The position numbers were made by a program, and so were the translations under genes. Of a stretch of 64,000 nucleotides of DNA, positions 1 through 9,268 are shown in pieces (positions within the stretch are counted from its first letter, which is position 1; every line of letters begins with the position of its first letter). Origin of the DNA: an uncultured Paracoccaceae bacterium (GTDB lineage: Bacteria; Pseudomonadota; Alphaproteobacteria; Rhodobacterales; Rhodobacteraceae); contig CANMMF010000009.1 of NCBI GenBank assembly GCA_947498985.1, positions 1 to 64,000 of the forward strand. The letters are read 5' to 3'. The notes beneath the pieces were generated by a model, which did not search any database, had not been told where the DNA came from, and saw only the letters and a program-made list of their open reading frames with translations.

Positions 1-189
<189 letters not shown>

Positions 190-304
190 CGGCGTTTGCC
201 GTCAGCGTGGGTGACGGTGCCTTTTCGCAGAAAAGGTCACGAGAACCCACTCGGTTGCGAATGAAGATCAGGGGCGCGTCCACCCACGCCCCACACAACA
301 TACC

Positions 305-332
305 GCAGGGTGCGTGCTCGCACACACCCTGC
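305..332. repeat. Long near-perfect palindrome in the tuf-rpsJ gap
   Basis: GCAGGGTGCGTGC at 305-317 faces GCACACACCCTGC at 320-332, giving a 12-pair hairpin with one mismatch. A smaller hairpin (CCTTTT 220-225 with AAAAGG 231-236) lies upstream. The 218-base gap from 190 to 407 has no gene. The palindrome resembles the GGTGGGT..ACCCACC hairpins at 7609, 13358, 13394 and 28270, so it may belong to a dispersed intergenic repeat family. Alternatively it is an S10 leader element. No function can be fixed from sequence. Confidence 0.6.
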
Positions 333-407
333 GCCGAGGTTCGATGAAGCGGCAGGGTGGTCCTGCCTCATCCTCTCAACTCTGACATGCCAAGATAGGC
401 TAAGAAC

Positions 408-716
408 ATGCAAAGCCAGAACATCCGGATCCGGCTCAAGGCGTTCGATTACCGCGTCCTCGATGCGTCGACGCAGGAGATCGTGAACACCGCCAAGCGG
501 ACCGGCGCCCAGGTACGCGGCCCGATTCCGCTGCCGAACAAGATCGAGAAATTCACCGTACTGCGTGGTCCGCACGTGAACAAGAAGTCGCGCGACCAGT
601 TCGAGATCCGCACGCATAAGCGTCTGCTCGACATCGTGGATCCGACTCCGCAGACCGTTGACGCCCTGATGAAGCTCGACCTCGCCGCCGGCGTGGATGT
701 CGAGATCAAGGTCTGA
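408..716 (+). CDS. rpsJ: 30S ribosomal protein S10
   Basis: 102 codons, normal S10 length. S10 sits in the head of the small subunit and also pairs with NusB in antitermination. The conserved start [14 protein letters not shown] and the loop [19 protein letters not shown] are clear. It is the first gene of the S10 run and is followed after 14 bases by rplC. The start is the first ATG after the leader; the preceding sequence has only a weak ribosome binding site, so start choice rests on family homology. Confidence 0.98.
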   Translation: MQSQNIRIRLKAFDYRVLDASTQEIVNTAKRTGAQVRGPIPLPNKIEKFTVLRGPHVNKKSRDQFEIRTHKRLLDIVDPTPQTVDALMKLDLAAGVDVEIKV

Positions 717-730
717 AGGAGGGCAATCAG

Positions 731-1600
731 ATGCGCTCTGGAATTATCGCAAAAAAGGTCGGCATGACGCGCCTCTTCATGGAAGACGGCAAGCAGATTC
801 CGGTCACCGTTCTGCAGCTGGACAAGCTGCAGGTCGTCGCACAGCGGACCTCTGACCAGCACGGCTATTCGGCCGTTCAGCTGGGTGCCGGCACCGCCAA
901 GCCCAAGAACACCTCCAAGGCGATGCGCGGCCACTTTGCCGCCGCCTCGGTGGAGCCCAAGCGCAAGATCGCGGAGTTCCGCGTCTCGCCGGAGAACCTC
1001 ATCGGGGTGGGCGAGGAGATCATCGCGGACCACTATTTCGAAGGTCAGTTTGTCGATGTCTCGGGCACCACAATCGGTAAGGGTTTTGCCGGTGCAATGA
1101 AGCGCCACAACTTCGGCGGTCTGCGCGCCACGCATGGTGTATCGATCTCGCACCGCTCGCACGGCTCCACCGGTCAGTGTCAGGATCCCGGCAAGGTCTT
1201 CAAAGGCAAGAAGATGGCCGGTCACATGGGCGCCGTGCGCGTCACCACGCAGAACCTGCAGGTCGTCAAGACCGACAGCGACCGTGGCCTGATCATGATC
1301 AAGGGCGCCGTTCCCGGTCCCAAGGGGTCCTGGGTGACGGTCAAGGATGCGGTCAAGAAACCGCAGCCCGAAAACGTGATCCTGCCCGCCGCGCTGATGT
1401 CTTCGAAGAAGGAAGCCCAGCGTCTGGCCGAGGAAGCTGCCGCTGCTGCGGAAGCCGAAGCCAAGGCCGCCGAAGAGGCGCGTCTGGCCGAGGAGGCCGC
1501 AGCCCAGGAAGCTGCGCTGAAAGAGGCCGAGGCAGAGATTGCCGAGGACAAGGCCGACGGCGACGCCGCTCAGCCTGAGAAGAAGGAAGGCGAGGAATGA
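731..1600 (+). CDS. rplC: 50S ribosomal protein L3 with long Ala/Glu-rich C-terminal tail
   Basis: L3 is a primary 23S rRNA-binding protein near the peptidyl-transferase centre. [16 protein letters not shown] and the [21 protein letters not shown]-like loop (FGGLRATHG around residue 133) are diagnostic. At 289 residues the protein is well over the roughly 210 of E. coli L3. The extra 65 or so residues from about 225 on are almost all A, E and K and should form a charged helix or coiled coil exposed outside the ribosome core. AGGAGGG lies just before the ATG. The stop overlaps the rplD start (ATGA). Confidence 0.98.
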   Translation: MRSGIIAKKVGMTRLFMEDGKQIPVTVLQLDKLQVVAQRTSDQHGYSAVQLGAGTAKPKNTSKAMRGHFAAASVEPKRKIAEFRVSPENLIGVGEEIIADHYFEGQFVDVSGTTIGKGFAGAMKRHNFGGLRATHGVSISHRSHGSTGQCQDPGKVFKGKKMAGHMGAVRVTTQNLQVVKTDSDRGLIMIKGAVPGPKGSWVTVKDAVKKPQPENVILPAALMSSKKEAQRLAEEAAAAAEAEAKAAEEARLAEEAAAQEAALKEAEAEIAEDKADGDAAQPEKKEGEE

Positions 1601-2214
1601 AACTCGACGTGATCAAACTGGACGGCGGAAAGGCCGGGTCGGTCGAGCTGTCGGGCGAGATCTTCGATCTCGATCCGCGCGCCGACATCCTGCACCGTGT
1701 GGTCCGCTGGCAGCGCAACAAGGCGATGCAGGGCACCCACAAGGTCAAGACCCGCTCGGAAACCAGCTATTCGACCAAGAAGATCTATCGCCAGAAGGGC
1801 ACCGGTGGCGCGCGCCACGGCGACCGCAACGCGCCGATCTTCCGCAAGGGTGGTATCTACAAGGGTCCGGTCCCGCGCAGCCACGCGCATGATCTGCCCA
1901 AGAAGGTCCGCAAGCTGGGTCTGATGCACGCGCTCTCCGCGAAGGCGAAAGAAGGCAACCTCATTGTCATCGAGGCGGCCGACAGCGACGGCAAGACCAA
2001 GACCCTGGCCAAGCAGGTCAAGGATCTCGGCTGGAAGCGGGCGCTGATCATCGACGGGCCGGAGCTCAACGAGGGTTTCGCCTCTGCCGCGCGCAACATC
2101 GAAGGGCTCGATGTGCTGCCGTCGATGGGCGCAAACGTTTATGACATCCTCAAGCGCGACACGCTGGTGTTGACGAAAGCGGGTGTCGAAGCACTGGAGG
2201 CTCGACTGAAATGA
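1597..2214 (+). CDS. rplD: 50S ribosomal protein L4
   Basis: 205 residues, standard L4. The protein lines the exit tunnel and in E. coli represses its own operon. The tunnel loop is visible as [22 protein letters not shown] around residues 65-90. The start overlaps the rplC stop by four bases and the stop overlaps rplW the same way, so translation of the three genes is coupled. Whether L4 autoregulates this operon here is unknown. Confidence 0.98.
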   Translation: MKLDVIKLDGGKAGSVELSGEIFDLDPRADILHRVVRWQRNKAMQGTHKVKTRSETSYSTKKIYRQKGTGGARHGDRNAPIFRKGGIYKGPVPRSHAHDLPKKVRKLGLMHALSAKAKEGNLIVIEAADSDGKTKTLAKQVKDLGWKRALIIDGPELNEGFASAARNIEGLDVLPSMGANVYDILKRDTLVLTKAGVEALEARLK

Positions 2215-2507
2215 GTGCCAAGGCAGACCATTACGACGTGATCCGCAAGCCGATCGTGACCGAGAAATCCACCATGGCGTCCGAGCATGGCGCGGTGGTG
2301 TTCGAGGTTGCCATCGACGCGGCCAAGCCGCAGATCAAGGAGGCCGTGGAGGCGCTCTTTGGTGTCAAGGTCAAGGCGGTCAACACCACGATCTCCAAGG
2401 GCAAGGTCAAGCGCTTCCGCGGCAAGACCGGCAAACGGAAAGACGTCAAGAAGGCGTATGTGATGCTCGAAGAGGGCAACACAATCGACGTGACCACGGG
2501 TCTCTGA
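2211..2507 (+). CDS. rplW: 50S ribosomal protein L23
   Basis: 98 residues, usual length. L23 sits at the exit of the peptide tunnel and docks trigger factor and SRP. The start [15 protein letters not shown] and the rRNA-binding [22 protein letters not shown] stretch (residues about 63-85) identify it. It overlaps rplD by ATGA. It is the last gene before the first interruption of the cluster: a strong terminator follows 34 bases after the stop, where rplB would normally come next. Confidence 0.98.
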   Translation: MSAKADHYDVIRKPIVTEKSTMASEHGAVVFEVAIDAAKPQIKEAVEALFGVKVKAVNTTISKGKVKRFRGKTGKRKDVKKAYVMLEEGNTIDVTTGL

Positions 2508-2541
2508 CCCTGACGGGTTGAAGGCCAGCCTGTGAAATTGG

Positions 2542-2572
2542 AAAAAGCCCTGCCGATTGGCGGGGCTTTTTT
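2542..2572 (+). terminator. Rho-independent terminator after rplW
   Basis: AAAAAGCCCTGCC (2542-2554) pairs with GGCGGGGCTTTTT (2559-2571), with one G-T pair and a four-base loop, and ends in a T-run. The A-tract on the left and T-tract on the right make it work in both directions, so it can also end transcription of the minus-strand VOC gene. It shows that rpsJ-rplC-rplD-rplW is a complete transcription unit. Confidence 0.9.
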
Positions 2573-2686
2573 ACGTGAAGACCGGAAAGCGCTGGCGGCG
2601 GCAGAAGGCGTCAGCCGTCGAGCGGTGGCGTCGAGCCTTGAGTGCGGGATGCTGCGCGCCGCACGAATGCCGGCAGTACTCCAGTT

Positions 2687-3103
2687 CTAATCGTCGCGTC
2701 CGGGTTCGTCCGGATTGTTGCAGAACAACGCGATCTTGTTTCCGTGCGGGTCGCGCAGGTAGCCAACGTAAAAATGGGCGCCGTAGGAAGGGCGGAAACC
2801 GGGCTTGCCCTCATCAGCGCCACCAGCAGCAAGTGCAGCGGCATGCAGTTCTCGAACCTGAATTTGGCTGTTGATCTCGAATGCCACCATCGAACCGTTT
2901 CCAGACGACGCGGGACTACCGTCAAAAGGTGCCTTTACGTAGAAATCGGGCGAAAACTGCTTTTGACCGGGTGGGGTCGGAGGAATGTAGCTCAAGTCGC
3001 CGTGGTACTCTTCGACGCTATAGCCGAGGGCTGGCAAAAAGGCAGAGTAAAACCGTTCGGCAAGTTCCATGTTATCTGCGCCGACAGTAACATAGGACAT
3101 CAT
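2687..3103 (-). CDS. VOC superfamily (glyoxalase/bleomycin-resistance fold) protein
   Basis: 138 residues, one pair of beta-alpha-beta-beta-beta modules typical of this superfamily, which includes glyoxalases, dioxygenases and antibiotic-binding proteins. Seen: MSYVTVGADNMELAERFYSAFL at the start and HFYVGYLRDPHGNKIALFCNNP at the end, the usual metal-ligand-bearing strand before DP(D/H)GN. No substrate can be given. It lies inside the ribosomal cluster on the opposite strand, in DNA visibly lower in GC than the ribosomal genes, which suggests insertion. Met1 or Met2 could be the start. Confidence 0.85.
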   Translation of the reverse strand: MMSYVTVGADNMELAERFYSAFLPALGYSVEEYHGDLSYIPPTPPGQKQFSPDFYVKAPFDGSPASSGNGSMVAFEINSQIQVRELHAAALAAGGADEGKPGFRPSYGAHFYVGYLRDPHGNKIALFCNNPDEPGRDD

Positions 3104-3238
3104 CAGGCAGTCTCCGCTTGGTAACCTTTGAAGTGTTGCCAGTGATTGGGCTTAGACTTCCGGGCTGTCACCCTCTCTCAAAGCTGACCTTGGCGCAATC
3201 GCAGCGATTTTGCTCTTTGTCCCGCATTCCCGGCACGC

Positions 3239-3269
3239 ATCCCCGGTCGCCGAACCTGCGACCGGGGAT
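3239..3269 (-). terminator. Strong hairpin after the 3282-4205 hydrolase gene
   Basis: ATCCCCGGTCGC (3239-3250) and GCGACCGGGGAT (3258-3269) are perfect 12-base complements with a seven-base loop. The hairpin sits 12 bases beyond the stop of the minus-strand metallo-hydrolase. There is no T-run on either side, so it may act as an mRNA-stabilising or Rho-linked end rather than an intrinsic terminator. Confidence 0.55.
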
Positions 3270-3281
3270 GATATCATCGCG

Positions 3282-4205
3282 TTACCCCATCAACTGACCG
3301 GCTTCCGGCACCCAGCGGAACTCCGCATCGCCTGAGCCTTCGGCGACGTAGCCCACCGCCGGGAAGGGCATGTGGTAGCCGATGGCCGGGATTCGATCGG
3401 CGGCCAGCATGCCCAGCACGTTGCGCCGCGCGGCGGCGGCAGCCTCCTTGTCCATGTCGAACCGCACCTCCCAGTCGGGGCGCGCCAGCGACCAGACCGG
3501 GTGGTTGGCGAGATCGGCAAAGATGGCGAGCCCTTTGCCCGCGCTCTCGATCCGGTAGACCATGTGCCCCGGCGTATGCCCGAAGGCGGCCATGCCGGTG
3601 ATGCCGGTCACCACATCATCGCCATCGCCGAGGAACGTGGTCATCTCGGCCACCGGGCGCACGTTTTTTTCGAACCCCTCGTTTTCGGCACCGGACCAGT
3701 GGTCCCACTCCATCTGTCCGGTGGCGTAGCGCGCATTGGCGAAGGTCGGCGCGCCTTCGTTCATCATGCCGCCGATGTGGTCGCCATGCATGTGGGTGAG
3801 CACGACGATATCCACCTGATCTGCCTCGTATCCGGCGCCCTGAAGCGCGCCCACCGTCGCTTCGGCGTTGAGGCCGGTGTCGAACAACACAAGCTCGGAG
3901 CCGGTGTTGACCAGCGTCGGCGTGAAGAAGAACTGGACCTGCTCGGCGGACAGGAAGTTTGCCTCGCTCACCGCGCCGAACTCGTCTTCAGAGATATTCA
4001 TGCCGAAGATGCTTTGCGGATCCTCGCGAGGAACGGTGCCGCCGAGGATCGTGGTGACCTCGAAATCGCCGATCATGAAGCGGCGGTGGCGGGCAAAGCT
4101 GGCGCCTTTCATCGGCGCTCCGGCACCGGCGGGCGCGGCGGCCAGCCCTGCGAGGGGTGCTGCGGCGGCGGAGGCCAGCAGCGTGCGGCGTGTGAGATCG
4201 GTCAT
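3282..4205 (-). CDS. Exported metallo-beta-lactamase-fold hydrolase
   Basis: 307 residues. Residues 1-30 look like a twin-arginine signal (TRRTLLASAAAA followed by an Ala-rich stretch), so the enzyme probably acts in the periplasm. The zinc motif HMHGDH is at 138-143, and a later AFGHTPGHMVY supplies the third-ligand His; this is the quorum-lactonase/AttM-like branch of the MBL fold (two-zinc hydrolases of lactones, thioesters or related bonds). Substrate unknown. The gene is on the minus strand in the gap between rplW and rplB and is not part of the ribosomal unit. The promoter should lie in 4206-4270, which is AT-rich. Confidence 0.9.
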   Translation of the reverse strand: MTDLTRRTLLASAAAAPLAGLAAAPAGAGAPMKGASFARHRRFMIGDFEVTTILGGTVPREDPQSIFGMNISEDEFGAVSEANFLSAEQVQFFFTPTLVNTGSELVLFDTGLNAEATVGALQGAGYEADQVDIVVLTHMHGDHIGGMMNEGAPTFANARYATGQMEWDHWSGAENEGFEKNVRPVAEMTTFLGDGDDVVTGITGMAAFGHTPGHMVYRIESAGKGLAIFADLANHPVWSLARPDWEVRFDMDKEAAAAARRNVLGMLAADRIPAIGYHMPFPAVGYVAEGSGDAEFRWVPEAGQLMG

Positions 4206-4273
4206 GTCAGATGTACTCCTTTGGTCTGACTGCAGCTGGCATAGGCAAATAGCTCAAAATTTCATTTTGTCTT

Positions 4274-4780
4274 TCACTGCTTTGTGAGCACTGGCCGAGG
4301 CAGAGTCGAAGGAGAGAGTTTTTTCGATTTTTCGACGAAGGCAGGGCCCCTACGGCCGGTCTTTGTGTTTCGCCGGTCTAAGACGAATTGAAACAGCCGT
4401 GCTTGAGGCTCGGGACGGATCGTTGAAGAGTCGCAGGAACAAGGGCCTGCGCAGGTGCAGGCTCTCCAGGACATATGGCGCATCAGAGAGCGTTCGTTCC
4501 GCATTTTCGAACGCGTAACAACCCAAGTGGAAGCTGTGCGCCCGTCAGACGGATAAAAAGTGTATTGATCTCCATCAACCTCCACCCGCTGGCAGTCTGT
4601 TCCGGCAAGCTGTGCGGGTTTTGTAAGCGTTCTGCAGTTCTGGCCGTTTCTGATTGTCCAAGGCCCTTCAACGATGCCAGACATTGAGCCATCTGCGTTC
4701 AGCATGATGACTTGCTCGGAGTTTCGCGACCGCACGAATCCTGTTACGCGCACATGTCTCGGCTCCTTTTCTTTCCCCAT
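4274..4780 (-). pseudogene. Probable remnant of a small secreted-protein gene
   Basis: The open frame encodes 168 residues, but only about residues 10-90 look protein-like (DGSMSGIVEGPW, NCRTL, DCQRVEVDGDQYTFYP, ending STWVV). This resembles the small Cys-containing secreted proteins of roseobacters. The second half is low-complexity and has no recognisable pattern. A good ribosome site (AAAAGGAG) precedes a different ATG near 4755 that runs into a stop after three codons in another frame, which fits a frameshifted original start. No signal peptide remains. GC is visibly lower than in the flanks (31 of 60 bases in 4501-4560). A real, unrecognised short gene cannot be excluded. Confidence 0.4.
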
Positions 4781-4826
4781 AGAGGTGTTGACGCCGAAAA
4801 CCCGCGACTTTAAACAAGCGCATCAA

Positions 4827-4860
4827 CCAAGGCCCCGGATTCGTCCGGGGCTTTGGTTTT
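4827..4860 (+). terminator. Terminator-like hairpin upstream of rplB
   Basis: CCAAGGCCCCGGA (4827-4839) pairs with TCCGGGGCTTTGG (4844-4856), 13 pairs with one G-T and a TTCG tetraloop, followed by TTTT. No plus-strand gene is visible immediately upstream. It may be a relic terminator of the original ribosomal unit, may end an unannotated small RNA, or may shield rplB from read-through. Between it and rplB are a TATAAA at 4899-4904 without a clear -35 and a small hairpin (GCGGGGC/GCCCTGC, 4929-4946). Confidence 0.7.
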
Positions 4861-4968
4861 GCTCAACCGAGCGCACGAACCGGGCACCTGCGGGGGCCTA
4901 TAAAGATGGTCGCATGACCCAAACATAGCGGGGCCAAAGCCCTGCACTGCTAACGGAAGACAGAAAGC

Positions 4969-5811
4969 ATGGCACTCAAGTCGTACAAACCTACGACGCC
5001 GGGCCAGCGCGGGCTGGTGCTGATCGACCGTTCGGAGCTGTATAAAGGACGCCCCGTCAAGGCCCTCACCGAGGGTCTGACGAAGAACGGCGGCCGGAAC
5101 AACACCGGACGTATCACGGCACGACGCCGCGGTGGCGGGGCGAAACGCCTCTACCGGATCGTTGACTTCAAACGGTCGAAATTCGACGTGCAGGGCACCT
5201 GCGTCCGCATCGAGTACGACCCCAACCGCACTGCCTTCATCGCGCTTGTGCAATATGACGATGGCGAGCAGGCCTATATCCTTGCCCCGCAGCGTCTTGG
5301 CGTCGGCGACCGGATCGTCTCGGCCCAGAAGGCCGATATCAAGCCCGGCAACGCAATGCCCTTCAGCGGCATGCCGATCGGCACGATTGTCCACAATATC
5401 GAGCTCAAGCCCGGCAAGGGTGGCCAGATCGCACGCGCCGCGGGCACCTATGCCCAGTTTGTCGGCCGCGACGGTGGCTACGCGCAGATCCGCCTGAGCT
5501 CGGGTGAGCTGCGGCTGGTGCGCCAGGAATGCATGGCGACAGTTGGCGCGGTCAGCAACCCCGACAACTCCAACCAGAACCTCGGCAAGGCCGGCCGGGT
5601 GCGTCACATGGGCAAGCGCCCCTCCGTTCGCGGTGTCGTGATGAACCCGATCGATCACCCCCATGGTGGTGGTGAAGGCCGGACCTCGGGTGGTCGCCAC
5701 CCTGTGTCTCCGTGGGGCAAGCCGACCAAAGGCAAGCGCACCCGCAACACCAACAAGGCCTCGCAAAAGCTGATCATCCGCTCGCGCCACGCCAAAAAGA
5801 AGGGGCGGTAA
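4969..5811 (+). CDS. rplB: 50S ribosomal protein L2
   Basis: 280 residues, normal size. L2 is needed for subunit joining and peptidyl transfer. [29 protein letters not shown] and the C-terminal [20 protein letters not shown] with the essential His are all present. It begins the second ribosomal segment (rplB-rpsS-rplV-rpsC-rplP) after about 2.4 kb of unrelated DNA. GGAAGACAG precedes the ATG. It must have its own promoter in 4861-4960, since a terminator separates it from rplW. Confidence 0.99.
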   Translation: MALKSYKPTTPGQRGLVLIDRSELYKGRPVKALTEGLTKNGGRNNTGRITARRRGGGAKRLYRIVDFKRSKFDVQGTCVRIEYDPNRTAFIALVQYDDGEQAYILAPQRLGVGDRIVSAQKADIKPGNAMPFSGMPIGTIVHNIELKPGKGGQIARAAGTYAQFVGRDGGYAQIRLSSGELRLVRQECMATVGAVSNPDNSNQNLGKAGRVRHMGKRPSVRGVVMNPIDHPHGGGEGRTSGGRHPVSPWGKPTKGKRTRNTNKASQKLIIRSRHAKKKGR

Positions 5812-5814
5812 GAC

Positions 5815-6093
5815 ATGTCACGCTCTGTTTGGAAGGGCCCGTTCGTCGACGCCTATGTCTTGAAGAAGGCAGAGAAGTCGCGCGAAGGCGGCCGCAATGA
5901 AGTCATCAAGATCTGGTCGCGCCGCTCGACGATCCTGCCCCAGTTCGTGGGCCTGACGTTCGGCGTCTATAACGGTCACAAGCACATCCCGGTGAACGTC
6001 TCCGAGGATATGATCGGCCAGAAATTCGGCGAATACGCTCCGACGCGCACCTATTACGGGCACGCGGCGGACAAGAAAGCCAAAAGGAAATAA
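5815..6093 (+). CDS. rpsS: 30S ribosomal protein S19
   Basis: 92 residues, usual length. S19 forms a complex with S13 in the head of the small subunit near the A and P sites. [30 protein letters not shown] and [14 protein letters not shown] are standard S19 blocks. It follows rplB after three bases, so the pair is probably translationally coupled. Confidence 0.98.
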   Translation: MSRSVWKGPFVDAYVLKKAEKSREGGRNEVIKIWSRRSTILPQFVGLTFGVYNGHKHIPVNVSEDMIGQKFGEYAPTRTYYGHAADKKAKRK

Positions 6094-6096
6094 GCC

Positions 6097-6477
6097 ATGG
6101 GCAAGGATAAAAATCCCCGCCGCGTGGCGGATAACGAAGCGATGGCCAAGCTGCGCATGCTGCGCACCTCGCCGCAGAAGCTGAACCTCGTGGCGCAGCT
6201 CATCCGCGGCAAGAAGGTCGAGCGCGCGCTCACCGATCTGACCTTCTCCAAGAAGCGGATCGCCGAGGATGTGCGCAAGTGCCTGCAATCCGCCATCGCC
6301 AATGCCGAGAACAACCACGGCCTCGATGTGGACGAGCTGATCGTCGCCGAGGCCTTTGTGGGCAAGAACCTTGTGATGAAGCGCGGTCGTCCGCGCGCCC
6401 GCGGCCGCTTTGGCCGCATCAACAAGCCGTTCTCGGAACTCACCATCAAGGTGCGTCAGATCGAGGAGCAAGCCTAA
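6097..6477 (+). CDS. rplV: 50S ribosomal protein L22
   Basis: 126 residues. L22 contacts all 23S rRNA domains and reaches into the exit tunnel, where its beta-hairpin affects macrolide action. [23 protein letters not shown] and the C-terminal hairpin region [19 protein letters not shown] are clear. A short N-terminal extension ([17 protein letters not shown]) is common in alphaproteobacteria. The ATG follows rpsS by three bases. The stop TAA shares its last A with the rpsC start. Confidence 0.98.
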   Translation: MGKDKNPRRVADNEAMAKLRMLRTSPQKLNLVAQLIRGKKVERALTDLTFSKKRIAEDVRKCLQSAIANAENNHGLDVDELIVAEAFVGKNLVMKRGRPRARGRFGRINKPFSELTIKVRQIEEQA

Positions 6478-7190
6478 TGGGTAACAAGACCAATCCGATC
6501 GGCATGCGCCTGCAGGTCAACCGCACCTGGGACAGCCGCTGGTACGCCGACACCAAGGATTACGGAGATCTTCTGCTCGAAGATATCGCGATCCGCGACT
6601 TCATTCACAAGGAATGCAAGCAGGCCGGTGTCGCCCGTATCATCATCGAGCGCCCGCACAAGAAGTGCCGTGTGACGATCCACACGGCGCGTCCGGGTGT
6701 GATCATCGGCAAGAAGGGCGCCGATATCGAGGTGCTGCGCAAGAAGCTGGCGGCGATGACCGACAGCGAGCTGCATCTCAACATCGTCGAGGTGCGCAAG
6801 CCCGAGCTCGATGCCCGCCTTGTGGGCGAAAGCATCGCGCAGCAGCTTGAGCGCCGTGTGTCCTTCCGTCGCGCGATGAAGCGCGCGGTGCAGAATGCCA
6901 TGCGCATGGGCGCGCTCGGCATCCGGGTCAACGTCGCGGGCCGCCTTGGCGGCGCCGAGATCGCCCGGACCGAGTGGTATCGCGAGGGCCGCGTGCCCCT
7001 GCACACCCTGCGTGCCGATATCGACTACGCGTCGGTCGAAGCCGAGACGCCTTATGGCATCATCGGGATCAAGGTCTGGATCTTCAAAGGTGAGATCATG
7101 GAGCACGATCCCTCGGCCCGCGACCGCAAGGCGCAGGAACTTCAGGATGGCCCCGCACCCCGTGGTGCCGGCGGCGGTCGGAGGAACTAA
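6477..7190 (+). CDS. rpsC: 30S ribosomal protein S3
   Basis: 237 residues from ATG 6477, which overlaps the rplV stop by one base. A longer in-frame opening from 6279 lies entirely inside rplV and was rejected. S3 forms part of the mRNA entry helicase site. [22 protein letters not shown], the KH-domain loop [12 protein letters not shown] (about 74-85) and [24 protein letters not shown] are diagnostic. The C-terminal tail is Gly/Arg-rich. Confidence 0.98.
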   Translation: MGNKTNPIGMRLQVNRTWDSRWYADTKDYGDLLLEDIAIRDFIHKECKQAGVARIIIERPHKKCRVTIHTARPGVIIGKKGADIEVLRKKLAAMTDSELHLNIVEVRKPELDARLVGESIAQQLERRVSFRRAMKRAVQNAMRMGALGIRVNVAGRLGGAEIARTEWYREGRVPLHTLRADIDYASVEAETPYGIIGIKVWIFKGEIMEHDPSARDRKAQELQDGPAPRGAGGGRRN

Positions 7191-7192
7191 GC

Positions 7193-7606
7193 ATGCTTCA
7201 GCCAAAGCGCACAAAATTCCGCAAGATGCACAAGGGCCGGATCAAGGGAGAAGCCAAGGGCGGCTCCGATCTGAACTTTGGCACCTTCGGTCTCAAGGCT
7301 CTTCAGCCCGAGCGGGTCACCGCCCGTCAGATCGAAGCGGCGCGCCGTGCCATGACGCGTCACATGAAGCGTCAGGGCCGGGTCTGGATCCGGATCTTTC
7401 CGGACACGCCGGTGACCTCCAAGCCCACCGAAGTGCGGATGGGCAAGGGTAAGGGCTCGGTCGATTACTGGGCCTGCAAGGTGAAGCCCGGTCGCGTGAT
7501 GTTCGAGATCGACGGTGTGAACGAAGACATCGCCCGCGAGGCCCTGCGCCTTGCCGCTATGAAGCTCCCGGTCAAGACCCGGGTTGTGGTTCGCGAAGAC
7601 TGGTAA
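7193..7606 (+). CDS. rplP: 50S ribosomal protein L16
   Basis: 137 residues, standard. L16 helps organise the A-site region of the large subunit. [37 protein letters not shown] and [19 protein letters not shown]-like blocks identify it. It lies two bases after rpsC. It is the last gene before the second interruption; in most bacteria rpmC follows directly, but here rpmC lies 2.3 kb further on. Confidence 0.98.
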   Translation: MLQPKRTKFRKMHKGRIKGEAKGGSDLNFGTFGLKALQPERVTARQIEAARRAMTRHMKRQGRVWIRIFPDTPVTSKPTEVRMGKGKGSVDYWACKVKPGRVMFEIDGVNEDIAREALRLAAMKLPVKTRVVVREDW

Positions 7607-7608
7607 GC

Positions 7609-7627
7609 GGTGGGTTGAAAACCCACC
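7609..7627. repeat. GGTGGGTT..AACCCACC palindrome just after rplP
   Basis: GGTGGGTT at 7609-7616 and AACCCACC at 7620-7627 form an eight-pair hairpin with a GAA loop three bases after the rplP stop, followed by CTACGG. The same core recurs at 13358-13376, 13394-13412 and, looser, at 28270-28294 and 305-332, so this looks like a dispersed intergenic palindrome. Confidence 0.75.
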
Positions 7628-7640
7628 CTACGGACAGAGG

Positions 7641-7671
7641 CCCCCGTTGCAGCGATGCGGCGGGGGTTTTT
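7641..7671 (+). terminator. Rho-independent terminator after rplP
   Basis: CCCCCGTTGC (7641-7650) pairs with GCGGCGGGGG (7657-7666), including two G-T pairs, with a six-base loop and five Ts after it. It ends the rplB-rplP segment and confirms that rpmC-rpsQ are transcribed separately. Confidence 0.88.
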
Positions 7672-7727
7672 CCTTTGGCGCAGATGCGGCGGTCCGCCGG
7701 GAGCAGACGGCCCTTAGGACCCGCAGG

Positions 7728-8477
7728 TCAGCCGGGAAAGATCTGCCGCATCTCGCGGTCGAACTCCGCCCAGCTCATCGTGGCCTTGTTGCCGGCATAG
7801 CCGTCGTAATAGGACTTGCCCGAGGCGGTCGGCAGACCGGCCCAGATCCGCGCGAGATTGTGCATGAAGCGGGCGCGCGTCATCTCTCCCGCCCGGACTT
7901 TGGCAATGCCCGCTTCCTCCAGCAGACCGTCGGCCAGGTGATCCTGCACGTCGGGGCTGAACCGCGCGGTCAGAGGCACGTTCCGGCTGCGCACCAGACG
8001 GCGCAGGGTGGGCGGGATGAACTGGTAGCGTCCGATGGCATGCGGCTGGCCGGGCGTGCGGTCGATCCAGTCATAGACCTCCTGTAGGGTCATCGCGGTT
8101 GGCGGCTTGGCGGGGCGGATGCGCGCGCCGTGCTGCACCGCGTCATAGCCGTCGCGCCCGGCCTCTGCCTTGGCGATCAAGGCGCGCAGCCGCTGCACCT
8201 GCCAGCCATCCACGCGCGGCAAATCGAGCCGCGCGCCTTGCCGCGGTGCGGCACTTGGCGGCTTGTCGGGCCAGGGTGCGAGAAAACTGGCCGCGCCCTG
8301 ACCGGCAAAAAGACTGGCCTGCGCGGGTGACTGCGCCGCATCGGCCGGCGCGGCGCGGATGTCGACAAGCGGGCGCGCCGCACTGCCCAACGCGATGAAG
8401 GGCGGCGCGTCGGCGGCGCCTTGCAAGGGCAGACAGCACAGGACAATCAGAAACCGGACAACGCGCGTTCTGCGCAT
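7728..8477 (-). CDS. Secreted muramidase-like protein (phage-lysozyme fold)
   Basis: 249 residues from the ATG at 8477; the frame also opens at 8498 (MSWHEVF) but MRRTRVVRFLIVLCCLPLQG then makes a cleaner signal peptide. The middle is a Pro/Ala-rich linker. The C-terminal half has IAKAEAGRDGYDAVQHG (catalytic Glu candidate), IGRYQFIPPTLRRLV and NLARIWAGLPTASGKSYYDGY, a pattern like lambda-endolysin-type (GH104) muramidases that cut the peptidoglycan glycan chain. The family placement is from memory of the motif and could be a neighbouring lysozyme family. It is unrelated to the ribosomal genes it interrupts. Confidence 0.75.
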   Translation of the reverse strand: MRRTRVVRFLIVLCCLPLQGAADAPPFIALGSAARPLVDIRAAPADAAQSPAQASLFAGQGAASFLAPWPDKPPSAAPRQGARLDLPRVDGWQVQRLRALIAKAEAGRDGYDAVQHGARIRPAKPPTAMTLQEVYDWIDRTPGQPHAIGRYQFIPPTLRRLVRSRNVPLTARFSPDVQDHLADGLLEEAGIAKVRAGEMTRARFMHNLARIWAGLPTASGKSYYDGYAGNKATMSWAEFDREMRQIFPG

Positions 8478-8644
8478 GAAAACCTCGTGCCAAGACAACG
8501 GGAGCCACTTCTATGACCGCTGAAGATTGACGCTCTCTTGCCGCGCAGGCGCCCGGGCCCGGCAAAACGCTTAAAATGCGCGGGACCTCGGCGCGGGCGC
8601 TCTGACGCGTTCCCTCCGGCGCGGATTTGGTCTAAGCCCGCGCC

Positions 8645-9268
8645 ATGTCCAGGATCAGATCGCTTTTCGCCACCCGCCTCTATCACGCCGCGCTCACCGA
8701 TCATGGCGCCGTCGACGCGTCCGAGCTGCAGGCGTCGTGTTATTCCATCGCCGAGGATGACGAGGCCGGGCAGGAGTGGTGCGAGGCCAATGGCTATCCC
8801 GGCTACACCTCTTATGCCTCGCTTACCGATCTGCCCTGGCGGTTCCCGATCTTCGCCGATGTGGTTGCGGCGCTCGACAGACATGTGGCGGCGTTTGCCG
8901 AAGACCTGCAGTTCGATCTGGGCGACAGGGGGCTGGAGCTCGAGGATCTCTGGATCAACATCCTGCCCGAAGGCGGCACGCACAGCTCGCACATCCACCC
9001 GCATTCGGTGATCTCCGGCACGGCCTATGTGGCGATGCCGGACGGCGCGTCGGCGTTGAAGCTCGAAGACCCGCGGCTGGCGATGATGATGGCCGCACCC
9101 ACGCGGCTGAAGGACGCGCGCGACGAGTTGCGATCCTTTATCTACGTGGCCCCCGCGGTCGGAGACGTGTTGCTCTGGGAATCATGGCTGCGCCACGAGG
9201 TGCCGATGAACATGAGTGAAGAGGACCGGATCTCGGTCAGTTTCAACTATCGTTGGGGGTCGCTTTAA
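8645..9268 (+). CDS. Putative 2-oxoglutarate/Fe(II) oxygenase (TIGR02466-type)
   Basis: 207 residues. The centre (WINILPEGGTHSSHIHPHS, then SGTAYVAMPDGA) and the end (GDVLLWESWLRHEVPMN, then RISVSFNYRW) fit a double-stranded beta-helix oxygenase of the uncharacterised TIGR02466 family: a His pair followed by a distal His and an Arg for 2-oxoglutarate. Substrate unknown. It lies divergent from the muramidase gene with 167 bases between (to the 8477 start). It ends before an AT-rich gap that leads to rpmC. Confidence 0.8.
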   Translation: MSRIRSLFATRLYHAALTDHGAVDASELQASCYSIAEDDEAGQEWCEANGYPGYTSYASLTDLPWRFPIFADVVAALDRHVAAFAEDLQFDLGDRGLELEDLWINILPEGGTHSSHIHPHSVISGTAYVAMPDGASALKLEDPRLAMMMAAPTRLKDARDELRSFIYVAPAVGDVLLWESWLRHEVPMNMSEEDRISVSFNYRWGSL

